This document shows positions 33,664-44,206 of a stretch of DNA of 64,000 nucleotides, piece after piece. The notes beneath the pieces were generated by a model. It ran no database searches. It had not been told where the DNA came from and saw only the letters and a list, made by a program, of their open reading frames with translations. Within the stretch, counting starts at the first letter, position 1. Each line of letters starts with the position of its first letter. The position numbers and the translations under genes are program-made. This stretch comes from Aromatoleum diolicum (GTDB lineage Bacteria > Pseudomonadota > Gammaproteobacteria > Burkholderiales > Rhodocyclaceae), in contig NZ_WTVQ01000018.1 of NCBI RefSeq assembly GCF_012910955.1, forward strand, positions 1-64,000. The letters are read 5' to 3'.

Positions 33664-34275
33664 ATGCATCAACCCGATTTTTTCCGGAACGTGCGCCGAA
33701 TCACCGTCCGCGATCCGCTGGCGGAATTCCTCGGCGCAGCGGATGGCGGATTGATCGAATATGAATATGGGGATGCCGTGAAACTGGCAGGCCATTCCTG
33801 CCCCACCGTGGCCTCCGCCTACATGCTGAGCTGCCATGCCCTTGCGGCGCTTTACCCGGATCAGCCACCCGAGCGTGGCGGCGTTCGCGTGGCATTCAGG
33901 ACCCGCCTTGACGATGGCGTGACCGGCGTCACAGCGAGCGTCGTCACGCTGCTTACCGGAGCGGCGCAGGAAGGCGGCTTCAAGGGCATCGCCGGACGTT
34001 TCGTGCGCCGCGGGTTGCAGGACTTCGCCGTCGATATTCCGCTGGGCTTGCGCTTTACGCGGCTCGACACGGGTGCTGGCGTCGATGCGCAGTCGGACCT
34101 CTCGGGCATTCCAGCGGATGCGGAGATGCCGGAACTGATGGCGCGCTGTCTGCACAAGGAAGGCGACAGTGCAGCACAGCGGCGTTTTGCCACGCTGTGG
34201 CAGGAACGCGTACGCAAGATCCTGATCGACCACGGTGATGATCCGGAGGTGTTCCGGATTCGCGCCTGCAACTAA
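33664..34275 (+). CDS. FmdE-like (formylmethanofuran dehydrogenase subunit E family) protein
   Basis: 203 residues. The key motif is VKLAGHSCPTVASAYMLSCH (about 40-60), resembling the GHxCPGxxxGxxxA motif of FmdE/FwdE domains, where the Cys and His bind metal. Elsewhere in the protein no C4 zinc finger is seen. There is no methanofuran pathway here, so this is a stand-alone paralogue of unknown role. The start MHQPDFFRNVRR has AAGGG upstream. A strong hairpin follows the stop. Family call is by the motif and general length. Confidence 0.62.
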   Translation: MHQPDFFRNVRRITVRDPLAEFLGAADGGLIEYEYGDAVKLAGHSCPTVASAYMLSCHALAALYPDQPPERGGVRVAFRTRLDDGVTGVTASVVTLLTGAAQEGGFKGIAGRFVRRGLQDFAVDIPLGLRFTRLDTGAGVDAQSDLSGIPADAEMPELMARCLHKEGDSAAQRRFATLWQERVRKILIDHGDDPEVFRIRACN

Positions 34276-34281
34276 GTACGG

Positions 34282-34310
34282 CCCTGCCGGAGCCGATCCG
34301 GCAGGGTTGT
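34282..34310 (+). terminator. Hairpin terminator after the FmdE-like gene
   Basis: CCCTGCCGG and CCGGCAGGG form a perfect 9-bp stem around a 7-base loop, six bases after the stop codon, followed by TTGT only, so termination may be partial. Confidence 0.6.
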
Positions 34311-34389
34311 CGATCGAGCGGCGATTCGGCGGCGATCCACCCGGTGAATGTGCTAGCCTCGGGCTGCTCCGAAACGATGGCCGTCGCCG

Positions 34390-34788
34390 ATGAACGCCCG
34401 AACGATTCCCGAACTTCTTGTCGTCTGCCTGTGCGCCGAATGGTGCGGAACCTGTCGCGAATATCGCGCAGGCTTTGACACGCTCGCCGCACAGTGGCCG
34501 AACGCAGGTTTCTACTGGGTAGATGTCGAGGATGACGCCGACTGGATCGGCGATCTGGACGTCGAGAACTTCCCCACCCTGCTTATCCAGCGCGGCGATC
34601 TGGTGCTGTTCTTCGGCACGATGTTGCCGCAGCACGTTTTCCTGCAACGCACGCTAGAGACCCTGAGCGCACTGACCGAAGCAGAAGCGCGTGCCTATGC
34701 GCATGCTAACGCTGAGCGACGCGCCTGGCAGCAGGAGTGCAACATGCGCTCGGCGCTGCAGCAGCACCTGGCGCGCAACCTCGCCTGA
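34390..34788 (+). CDS. Thioredoxin-like protein
   Basis: 132 residues. The active site is AEWCGTCREY (WCGTC, Cys 19 and 22), followed by FYWVDVEDDADWIGDLDVEN and the cis-proline segment FPTLLI. The C-terminal 40 residues are an added helical tail (EAEARAYAHANAERRAWQQE). No signal peptide, so it acts in the cytoplasm as a disulfide reductase. It may pair with the Cys-rich short protein downstream. Confidence 0.85.
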   Translation: MNARTIPELLVVCLCAEWCGTCREYRAGFDTLAAQWPNAGFYWVDVEDDADWIGDLDVENFPTLLIQRGDLVLFFGTMLPQHVFLQRTLETLSALTEAEARAYAHANAERRAWQQECNMRSALQQHLARNLA

Positions 34789-34876
34789 TCGGGATTTGCA
34801 CTCCGACAGGCCCGACACCACTCATCACGCTCGTCACCGTTCTCGACTGCCAAGGCATCTTTCGCCCCGTCGCCCC

Positions 34877-35089
34877 ATGGCCACCCAACCGTCCGACCGC
34901 AAGCGCTGTGTCTCCTGCAACCGCTGGGGCGGCATTCGACAGCCGGGCGCAACGCCCGGCGAGGTTGAATATGCAGAAGACGCCCGCGGCCCCTGCAATG
35001 AAGGGCCGTGGCATGGCTCCCTTCGCAGCCCGCGCAACGCCTGTGGCCAGTGGGTGATGTGGATTGCACTGAAGCAGCCCGACACCTGA
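34877..35089 (+). CDS. Short Cys-rich protein, CVSCNRW type
   Basis: 70 residues with four cysteines: C-x2-C (KRCVSCNRWGG), C (RGPCNEGPW) and C (RNACGQWVMW), the order and spacing suggesting a small zinc-binding fold. No signal peptide. Located between the thioredoxin-like gene and the GntR regulator; it may be co-transcribed with the former (88-bp gap). Function unknown. Confidence 0.65.
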   Translation: MATQPSDRKRCVSCNRWGGIRQPGATPGEVEYAEDARGPCNEGPWHGSLRSPRNACGQWVMWIALKQPDT

Positions 35090-35175
35090 GCGTTCCGCCG
35101 GAAACATCGGCAAATCATCATGTTGCAGCGCAGCTTGCGTTCCCGATCGAGGAAGGGTACTTTTCGCGGCTTCTA

Positions 35176-35190
35176 CGTATACCGTATACG
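35176..35190. promoter_or_regulatory. Palindromic operator of the GntR regulator
   Basis: CGTATAC-C-GTATACG is a perfect 7+1+7 inverted repeat placed 20 bases before the regulator start codon. GntR/FadR regulators usually bind such short palindromes to autoregulate. A partial match (TATACCGTA) recurs at 37129-37137 before livH. Confidence 0.65.
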
Positions 35191-35210
35191 ATCTTACGAA
35201 ACGCCGCGCA

Positions 35211-35909
35211 ATGACCTCTCCCCTCGCACACCTCGAAATCCCGCGCATCTTGCGGCTTTCGGCCTCGGATCAGATCGCCGAGGCGCTGCGCGATGCCATC
35301 GTCGAAGGGCAACTCCCGACGGGCGAGGTGCTGCGCCAGGACGAGATCGCGGCACGTTTTCACGTCAGCAAGATTCCCGTACGCGAGGCCCTGAAGCGAC
35401 TCGAAGCAGAAGGGCTGGTGAGCTTCGCGAAGAACCGCGGCGCCGTTGTCGCCGGTCTCTCCCCAGCGGAAATCCTTGAATACATGGACATCCGCGCGAT
35501 GCTCGAAGCCCGCGCCGCGGGACTCGCCGCCGTGCGGATTAGCGATGAGCATCTGGCCGAAGCGCGCGCCAGGCTGGCCGAGTTCGGTGCCTCGCCGAAC
35601 ACCGGACGTTGGGGCGAGCTGAACTGGCAGTTTCATTCGACGCTGTACGCAGACGCGGACCGCCCCATCCTGCTGGCCGAAATCCGCGCGCTGTACGACA
35701 AGGTCGAGCGCTACGTGCGCGCCCTGTTGGCGATGACCACCCAGACGGAAATGCCCAAGACGCAACGCGAACACGCCGCCATCCTGGATGCGTTCGCGCG
35801 GCGCGACCCCGACGCAGCGGCAGCCCTTACGCGAGCGCATGTGCTCGACGCAGGGGCGTCACTCGTGCAGTACCTGAACGACCACAGACACCACGGAGGA
35901 AACACATGA
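35211..35909 (+). CDS. GntR-family regulator, FadR subfamily (FCD domain)
   Basis: 232 residues. The winged HTH is at about 15-80 (SASDQIAEALRDAIVEGQLP, then ARFHVSKIPVREALKRLEAE). The C-terminal helical FCD domain has the metal-binding pattern D-x3-R (DIRAMLEARAAG), then FHSTLYADADRP with its central His and a later His (EHAAILDAF). It overlaps the downstream binding-protein gene by four bases (ATGA), so it belongs to the same operon and probably senses a substrate or product of that transporter. Confidence 0.88.
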   Translation: MTSPLAHLEIPRILRLSASDQIAEALRDAIVEGQLPTGEVLRQDEIAARFHVSKIPVREALKRLEAEGLVSFAKNRGAVVAGLSPAEILEYMDIRAMLEARAAGLAAVRISDEHLAEARARLAEFGASPNTGRWGELNWQFHSTLYADADRPILLAEIRALYDKVERYVRALLAMTTQTEMPKTQREHAAILDAFARRDPDAAAALTRAHVLDAGASLVQYLNDHRHHGGNT

Positions 35910-37003
35910 AGAAGACCCTGATCGCTACTGCCTTCCTCGCGCTCGGCGCACAGATCAACCTCGCGCATGCCGATCTGACGGTGGCGATTGCCGGCCCGAT
36001 GACCGGCCAATATGCCTCCGCTGGCGACCAGATCCGGCGCGGCGCCGAGATGGCGATCGCCGACATCAACGCCAAGGGCGGCGTGCTCGGCCAGAAGCTG
36101 AAACTGGAAGTCGGTGATGACGCTTGCGATCCGAAACAGGCTGTTTCGGTTGCGAACACCATGGTCAATAAGAAGATCGTGTTCATGCACGGTCACTGGT
36201 GTTCCAGCTCGACGATCCCGGCGTCCGAGGTGTACCAGGAGGCGGACATCCCGATGGCGACGGTGTCGACCAACCCGCAGGTTACCGAGCGCGGTCTGAA
36301 GAACGTTTTCCGTATCATGGGTCGTGACGACCAGCAGGGTCTGGTCGCCGGCGAGTATCTGGCCGACAAGTTCAAGGGCAAGAAGATCGCCGTGGTCGAC
36401 GACAAGAGCGCCTATGGCAAGGGACTCGCCGACGAGATGGCGAAGGCGCTCAATGGCAAGGGCGTGAAGCCGACGCTGCGCGAGTCGATCACCGCGGGCG
36501 AAAAGGATTACTCCGGTCTGGTCACCAAGCTCAAGCAGGCCGGTGTCGAAGTGCTGGCCTACGGAGGCTACCACACCGAAGTCGCGCTGATCCTGCGCCA
36601 GGCGCAGCAGGCCGGCCTGAAGCTGACCGTGATGGGCGGCGACACGATGACCAACTCGGAACTCGTCACCGCCGCCGGCGCCAGCGCCGACAACGTGATG
36701 TTCACGTTCTCGCCCGATCCGCGCAAGAATCCGGACGCAGCCCCGGTGGTCAAGCGTTTCCGCGACGCCAAGGTTGAGCCGGAAGGCTACGTGATGTACG
36801 CCTATGCCGCGATGCAGCTGTTCGAGCAGGCCGCGACGCAGGCCAAGAGCACCAAGTTCGCCGATCTGGAAAAGGCGATGCGCGGCGGCAGCTTCAAGAC
36901 CGTCATCGGTGACATGAACTTCGATGCCAAGGGCGACCAGAAGAAGCCCGGTTTCGTCGTCTACCAGTGGAAGGGCGGCCAGTACGACTACGCCGCCAAG
37001 TAA
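35906..37003 (+). CDS. livK: Periplasmic binding protein, LivK type
   Basis: 365 residues with a Sec signal (MKKTLIATAFLALGAQINLA, cleavage near AHAD). The mature part begins LTVAIAGPMTGQYASAGDQI, and the ACDPKQAVSVANTMVNKKIV stretch matches Leu/Ile/Val-binding proteins closely. GGAGGAAAC lies just before the ATG. First structural gene of the livKHMGF set. Substrate is probably a branched-chain or related amino acid; an aromatic ligand is less likely given the closeness to classical LivJ/LivK. Confidence 0.9.
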   Translation: MKKTLIATAFLALGAQINLAHADLTVAIAGPMTGQYASAGDQIRRGAEMAIADINAKGGVLGQKLKLEVGDDACDPKQAVSVANTMVNKKIVFMHGHWCSSSTIPASEVYQEADIPMATVSTNPQVTERGLKNVFRIMGRDDQQGLVAGEYLADKFKGKKIAVVDDKSAYGKGLADEMAKALNGKGVKPTLRESITAGEKDYSGLVTKLKQAGVEVLAYGGYHTEVALILRQAQQAGLKLTVMGGDTMTNSELVTAAGASADNVMFTFSPDPRKNPDAAPVVKRFRDAKVEPEGYVMYAYAAMQLFEQAATQAKSTKFADLEKAMRGGSFKTVIGDMNFDAKGDQKKPGFVVYQWKGGQYDYAAK

Positions 37004-37040
37004 GACCGCAGCTATTGGCCGGGAAACCCTCCCGGTCATC

Positions 37041-37069
37041 GCACCGCCGGCCCACAAGGCCGGCGGTGC
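37041..37069 (+). promoter_or_regulatory. 12-bp perfect stem-loop between livK and livH
   Basis: GCACCGCCGGCC and GGCCGGCGGTGC pair around a 5-base loop. No U-run follows, so transcription should continue. Stem-loops after binding-protein genes protect the upstream mRNA and raise the level of binding protein over permease; the same junction in the benzoate importer (6446-6462) also has one. Confidence 0.65.
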
Positions 37070-37127
37070 CATCTCCGACTGACTCCACGCGCGGACACCA
37101 CCACCGAGCGCCGGCGTCGAGCGTGAG

Positions 37128-37142
37128 ATATACCGTAAAACG
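37128..37142 (+). promoter_or_regulatory. Partial match to the GntR operator before livH
   Basis: TATACCGTA, identical to the core of the 35176-35190 palindrome, followed by AAACG in place of TACG, 16-30 bases before the livH GTG. Only one arm is intact, so this may be chance. Confidence 0.25.
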
Positions 37143-37157
37143 ACAAAGGAGACCGCT

Positions 37158-38071
<914 letters not shown>

Positions 38072-38072
<1 letters not shown>

Positions 38073-39373
38073 TGAGCGCCGTCATTGTCGCGCGCCATGC
38101 GCGCACGCCCACCGAGCGTTTCAAGGACGCCGCATGGGTGGCCTTCGTCGCGCTGCTGCTGGGCATCCCGATGGTCGGCATGACGACCGTGGACCAGGGC
38201 GGCGCGCTGGTCGTCACGACCCGCTTCGGGGTGCTCGCAGCGTTCGTTGCCGCGTCCTTCGCGGGTCGCTTTGCGTTCCGATGGGTCATGGACCAGTACC
38301 GTACCCGTCGCGATGCGAAGTCCACCACCGTCAAGGTCGATCGCACGGCAAAAGTCGTGCAGGTGCTGGGCTGGGGGATCCTCGGGGTCGCGCTCTTCCT
38401 GCCGGCGATGTATTCGGACAATCGTTACGTCGTCGACACCGCGACCACGGTGCTGATCTACGTGATGCTAGGCTGGGGCCTCAACGTCGTGGTCGGCCTC
38501 GCGGGCCTGCTCGATCTCGGCTACGTCGCCTTTTACGCCGTCGGCGCCTACACGTACGCGCTGCTGTTCACGCACTTCGGCTGGACCTTCTGGGAGGCAT
38601 TGCCAGCGGCCGGTGCGATGGCCGCGACCTTCGGCATCCTGCTCGGTTACCCGATCCTGCGTCTGCGCGGCGACTACCTGGCGATCGTCACGCTGGGCTT
38701 CGGCGAGATCATCCGGGTCATCCTGGTGAATTGGACCGAGCTTTCCAATGGTCCGAACGGCATCGGCTCGATTCCGCGCCCGACCCTGTTCGGCCTACCC
38801 TTCGAGCGCAATCCTGCCGAAGGCGAACAGAGCTTCGCGACATTTTTCGGCCTGGAATTCTCGGGCATGCACCGCATCATCTTCCTGTATTACCTGATCC
38901 TGGTGCTCGCGCTGCTGACAAACCTGTTCGTGTCGCGCCTGCGCAAGCTGCCGGTCGGGCGGGCGTGGGAAGCACTGCGCGAGGACGAGATCGCATGCAA
39001 GGCGATGGGCATGAACGTGACCAACGTCAAACTCTCGGCCTTCGCCATCGGCGCGATGCTCGGCGGCTTCGCCGGCGTGTTCTTCGCCGCGCGCCAGGGC
39101 TTCATCTCGCCGGAAAGTTTCACCTTCAGCGAGTCCGCGATCATCCTCGCGATCGTCGTGCTGGGTGGCATGGGCAGCCAGATGGGCGTCGTGCTCGCAG
39201 CACTGGTGCTGGTGCTGCTGCCCGAACTCGGGCGCAATTTCGCCGAATACCGCATGTTGCTGTTCGGTACTGCGATGGTGCTGATCATGGTGTGGAAGCC
39301 GAGCGGCCTGCTGTCGTCGCGCGAACCCACGATCCGTCTTGCGAAGGCGTCGGCCATGGGAGGTCAGAAATGA
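38072..39373 (+). CDS. livM: ABC importer permease LivM
   Basis: 433 residues, longer than minimal LivM because of about 120 additional N-terminal residues with three predicted helices, as in E. coli LivM. The family element is GLLDLGYVAFYAVGAYTYAL; the EAA-like region is GRAWEALREDEIACKAMGMN. The start MSAVIVARHARTPTERF follows from the TGATG overlap with livH. Confidence 0.92.
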
Positions 39374-40205
39374 GCGCCGCCACACTGCTCTCGGTCGAGA
39401 ATCTGACGATGCGCTTCGGCGGCCTGACCGCCATCGATGACCTGTCGCTGTCAGTGCCCGCGGGCAAGATCACCGCGATCATCGGCCCCAACGGCGCCGG
39501 CAAGACGACCTTCTTCAACTGCCTGACCGGTTTCTACAAGCCGACCACCGGCAGCGTGCGGCTCGCGCATCCGAAGCGCGGTGAAATGCGCCTGGAAACG
39601 ATGACCGGCCACCGCGTCGCGCGTGATGCACAGGTGGTACGGACTTTCCAGAACATCCGCCTGTTTCCCAAGATGACGGTACTGGAAAACCTGATCGTCG
39701 CGCAGCACAACCGCTTGCAGGACGCATCGCGCTTCTCGATCGCCGGCCTCTTCAGCCTGCCCGGCTACCGCAAGGCGGAAGTCGAAGCGCTGAAAACGGC
39801 CGTCCATTGGCTCGATCGACTCGGTCTCACGGGCATCGCAGACACCGCCGCGGGGGACCTGCCGTACGGCACGCAGCGGCGCATCGAAATCGCACGCGCG
39901 TTGTGCGTCGATCCGGTGCTGCTGTGTCTCGATGAGCCGGCAGCGGGCTTGAACCCGCGCGAGTCGGCGGAGCTGAACACGCTGCTGCTGTCGCTGTGCC
40001 GTGAGGAAGGCATCGCGATCCTGCTGATCGAACACGACATGAGCGTCGTGATGAACGTCTCGGATCACATCTGCGTGCTCAACTACGGCCGCAAGATCGC
40101 CGAAGGCACACCGCTTGAAATTCGCAACGACCCGCAAGTCATCAAGGCCTACCTCGGCGAGGACGATGAGAGCGAGCCGGCCACACTGATCGGGGGGAAC
40201 GCCTG

Positions 40206-40206
<1 letters not shown>
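39370..40206 (+). CDS. livG: ABC importer ATP-binding protein LivG
   Basis: 278 residues. Walker A GPNGAGKTT is at about 39-47. The usual LSGG signature is reduced to LPYGTQRRIEIARAL, as in many LivG proteins, and Walker B is LLCLDEPAAGLNP. The segment DDLSLSVPAGKITAIIG and the C-terminal GTPLEIRNDPQVIKAYLGE are typical. It overlaps livM by four bases (ATGA). Confidence 0.92.
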
Positions 40207-40918
<712 letters not shown>

Positions 40919-40919
<1 letters not shown>

Positions 40920-41821
40920 TGAGTTCGACCGCCGCCCCGCCGCGCTGGATGCCCTTTGCCGTCCTCGGCACGGGGCTGCTCGCGATCTCCTTCGGCGCGA
41001 TCCTCGCTCGCCTCGCGCAGGCCGAGGGCGTGCCCTCGCTCGCAGTGGCGAGCTGGCGGCTGGGGTTGGCTGCGCTGATCGTCACGCCGATCGCACTGTT
41101 CCAGTCGCGTCGCGCGCTCGCGTCACTCAATCGCAGCCAGGGACTGCTGGCTTTGGCGGCCGGCTTCTTCCTCGCACTGCATTTCGCCACCTGGATCACT
41201 TCGCTGGAATACACCTCGGTCGCGTCGAGCACCGCGCTGGTGACGACGAATCCGCTGTGGATCGGACTCGCATCCTTCGTGTTGTTCCGCGAACGCCCGA
41301 GCCGCATGATGATGGGCGGCATTGCGCTGTCCTTCGGTGGCAGCCTGCTGATCTTCTGGAGCGACAGCCAGACCGCAAGCGCGGGATCTGACCCCATGTT
41401 CGGCAATCTGCTTGCGCTGATCGGCTCGTGGTGCTTCTCGGCGTACCTGCTGATCGGTCGCCGACTGCGCGCCGGGCTGCCGCTACCCGCCTACGTTTGG
41501 CTCGCGTACGGCGCGGCGGCGCTGTTCCTCGTCGCTGCGAGCAGCGCATCCGGTGCGCCGCTGACCGGTTTTGACCTGACCGCGTGGGCGGTGCTCGCCG
41601 GCATGGCGCTGGGGCCGCAACTGCTTGGCCATACCGCCTACAACTGGTCGCTGCGCCACGTGTCGGCGACATTCGTCGCGGTCGTCACGCTTGGCGAACC
41701 GGTCGGCAGCGCGGCAATGGCGTTCATCGTCTTCGGCGAAGGTTTCGCACCGCTGCAGTTCGGCGGCTTCGCGTTGCTGCTCGCGGGAATCTATCTGGCG
41801 GCACGCGGCGAGAAGTCCTGA
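40919..41821 (+). CDS. EamA/DMT-superfamily exporter at the end of the liv operon
   Basis: 300 residues, ten predicted helices in two EamA halves. Signature segments are EGVPSLAVASWRLGLAALIV in the first half and SLRHVSATFVAVVTLGEPVG, then LLLAGIYLA in the second. It starts within the livF stop codon (TGATG), so it is part of the operon. Such exporters often remove amino acids or metabolites; an overflow role for the imported amino acid is inferred. Confidence 0.85.
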
Positions 41822-41897
41822 TCCGTTTCGCGCCGGCATCGAAAATTGCTTCCGCAGGCTGTCGTGCCGCCCCTAGGCGGACCCTCCGTTCGCCTCG

Positions 41898-42098
41898 TCA
41901 ATAATGCGGAGGAATCTCCTCGCGCAGGTCGCGGCGTTCCCCCGGCGAGCCGGAAGCGAGTTGACGGTGCAGATCGACGATCTGCTGCTGCAAGCGATCG
42001 ATCTGCTGCTGCTGACGGAACACCATCAGATTCAGTTCCTCCAGCAGATCCTCCGAAAGCGCGATCTTGGATTCGATTCGGTTGAGGCGATCTTCCAT
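41898..42098 (-). CDS. slyX: SlyX family protein
   Basis: 66 residues. MEDRLNRIESKIALSEDLLE starts a single coiled-coil of the SlyX type, with the NLMVFRQQQQIDRLQQQIVD heptad repeat, and the C-terminus ends in the typical REEIPPHY (consensus EPPPHY). Molecular role unclear; the gene was first linked to peptidyl-prolyl isomerase slyD. Confidence 0.88.
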   Translation of the reverse strand: MEDRLNRIESKIALSEDLLEELNLMVFRQQQQIDRLQQQIVDLHRQLASGSPGERRDLREEIPPHY

Positions 42099-42196
42099 GC
42101 ATGGTCCTTTAATACCCTCGTCCGCAGGCCGCGGGATGACCCGTGCCGGAACAGAGTGGTGGATGAAGCTTTCGGGCTGACGTCCCGCACCCGCGC

Positions 42197-42442
42197 TTAC
42201 ACGCTCTTGTGCGTACCGTCGCAGAACGGCTTGTGGCCCGAGTGTTTGCAGCCGCACAGATAGGCCGTGCCGGTGGTTTCGGCGGTGAATTTGACCGGGG
42301 TAAAAGGGCCACTCTTATGCGACCCGTCACAGAACGGCTGGTTCTTGCTGTTGCCGCACTGGCACCAGAAGTACACCTTGCCAGCCTCGAGTTCGACAGC
42401 GTAAGGGCCTTTCTGCGCAATATTGGGGACCGGCTCGCTCAT
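42197..42442 (-). CDS. CDGSH iron-sulfur protein with two domains
   Basis: 81 residues with two [2Fe-2S] CDGSH motifs: FWCQCGNSKNQPFCDGSHKS and LCGCKHSGHKPFCDGTHKS, each giving C-x-C-x(n)-C-D-G-x-H. No signal or membrane helix. Tandem CDGSH proteins bind two labile 2Fe-2S clusters and may take part in cluster or electron transfer. A ribosome-binding site GGAGAAC precedes the ATG. Confidence 0.92.
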   Translation of the reverse strand: MSEPVPNIAQKGPYAVELEAGKVYFWCQCGNSKNQPFCDGSHKSGPFTPVKFTAETTGTAYLCGCKHSGHKPFCDGTHKSV

Positions 42443-42532
42443 GGTGTTCTCCTTGACGAAGGGCGCGGGACTGATTCGCCTGCCCGCACCCCCTCAATCT
42501 AGGCGTCCGCCACGAAGCTGCAAGCGCGGTCG

Positions 42533-44146
42533 CTATGCACTGACCGGCGCGCCGAGGAGCGTAGTCGCCAACGCTTCGGCAACCCGGATACCGTCGACAC
42601 CGGCCGACAGGATACCGCCGGCGTAGCCGGCCCCCTCACCCGCCGGATACAGCCCCTTCACGTTGAGGCTCTGGCAGTCCGCACCGCGGGTGATGCGCAG
42701 CGGCGACGAGGTGCGCGTTTCCACGCCTGTCAGTACGGCGTCGCGCATCGAAAAACCCCTGATCTGCCGCTCGAAGGCCGGCAGCGCCTCGCGCACCGCC
42801 GCGATTGCGTAATCCGGCAGGCTCGTCGAGAGATCGCCAAACTTGACGCCGGGCTTGTACGAGGGCTCCACCGAGCCCGGTGCCGACGACGGCTGGCAGG
42901 CGATGAAGTCGCCAACGAGTTGCCCTGGCGCCTCGTAATTATCGCCACCGAGTTCAAACGCACGCGACTCCCAGCGGCGCTGGAACTCGATGCCTGCGAG
43001 CGGTCCGCCCGGATAATCTTCCGGCGTGATGCCGACCACAATGCCCGCGTTGGCGTTGCGCTCGTTGCGCGAATACTGGCTCATGCCATTGGTGACGACA
43101 CGGTTCGGCTCCGACGTCGCCGCGACCACCGTGCCGCCCGGGCACATGCAGAAGCTATACACCGCGCGCCCGTTCTTCGCGTGATGCACCAGCTTGTAAT
43201 CCGCCGCCCCCAGCAGCGGATGTCCCGCATGGGGGCCGAAACGCGCCGTGTCGATCAGCGACTGCGGGTGCTCGATGCGGAAGCCCACCGAAAACGGCTT
43301 GGCTTCCATGAATACCCCGCGCGCGTGCAGCATCTCGAAGGTGTCGCGCGCACTGTGTCCGAGCGCCAGCACGACGTGGTCGGTGCGGATTTCCTCGCCC
43401 GACGCGAGGGTCAGTCCGCGTACCTGACCGTCCTCGATCAGCAGATCCGTAACGCGCTGCTGGAATCGGATCTCGCCGCCCAGCGCCTCGATGTCGTGGC
43501 GCATGCTCTCGACCATGCCCACAAGGCGGAAGGTGCCGATGTGGGGTTTGGCCACATACAGGATCTCCTCCGGCGCACCCGCCTTGACGAACTCGTTGAG
43601 CACCTTGCGGCCGTAGTGCTTCGGGTCCTTGATCTGGCTGTAGAGCTTGCCGTCCGAGAACGTGCCCGCCCCGCCTTCGCCGAACTGCACGTTGGATTCG
43701 GGGTTCAGCACATTCTTGCGCCACAACCCCCAGGTGTCCTTGGTTCGCTCGCGCACCGCCTTGCCGCGCTCGAGGATGATCGGCCGGAAGCCCATCTGCG
43801 CAAGAATCAGCCCGGCGAAGATGCCGCATGGGCCAAAGCCGACCACCACCGGCCGGTGTGCGAGCGTTTCCGGCGCACGTCCGACGAAACGGTAGTTCGT
43901 ATCGGGCGTTGGCGTCACATGGCGGTCGCCGGCGAACTTCGTCAGCAATGCCGCCTCGTTGGCGACGGTCATGTCGACCGTGTAGATCAGCATGATCGCA
44001 CTGGCCTTGCGTGCGTCGTAACTGCGCTTGAAGACCTTGAAATCGATGAGCTCTGCCGGCTTGATGTCCAGCCGAGCGAGGATGGCTTCCCTCAGGGCGC
44101 CGTCCGGATGGTCCAGCGGCAGCCTGAGTTCGGTAATTCGCAACAT
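42533..44146 (-). CDS. FAD-dependent dehydrogenase (COG2509 type)
   Basis: 537 residues. The FAD motif VVGFGPCGIFAGLILAQMGF (about 105-124) replaces the usual GxGxxG with GFGPCG. Further segments are NVQFGEGGAGTFSDGKLYSQ and PSSAPGSVEPSYKPGVKFGD. The C-terminal GLYPAGEGAGYAGGILSAGVDG closes the FAD fold. The first 80 residues form a separate small alpha/beta domain (ITELRLPLDHPDGALREAIL). Substrate unknown. The start is chosen by alignment to this N-domain. Confidence 0.86.
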   Translation of the reverse strand: MLRITELRLPLDHPDGALREAILARLDIKPAELIDFKVFKRSYDARKASAIMLIYTVDMTVANEAALLTKFAGDRHVTPTPDTNYRFVGRAPETLAHRPVVVGFGPCGIFAGLILAQMGFRPIILERGKAVRERTKDTWGLWRKNVLNPESNVQFGEGGAGTFSDGKLYSQIKDPKHYGRKVLNEFVKAGAPEEILYVAKPHIGTFRLVGMVESMRHDIEALGGEIRFQQRVTDLLIEDGQVRGLTLASGEEIRTDHVVLALGHSARDTFEMLHARGVFMEAKPFSVGFRIEHPQSLIDTARFGPHAGHPLLGAADYKLVHHAKNGRAVYSFCMCPGGTVVAATSEPNRVVTNGMSQYSRNERNANAGIVVGITPEDYPGGPLAGIEFQRRWESRAFELGGDNYEAPGQLVGDFIACQPSSAPGSVEPSYKPGVKFGDLSTSLPDYAIAAVREALPAFERQIRGFSMRDAVLTGVETRTSSPLRITRGADCQSLNVKGLYPAGEGAGYAGGILSAGVDGIRVAEALATTLLGAPVSA

Positions 44147-44206
44147 GGGTGTTTCCAGTATCCGGGTTCGGTGAGCGTATTGGCACAAACGGCCGAGGGC
44201 GCGATT

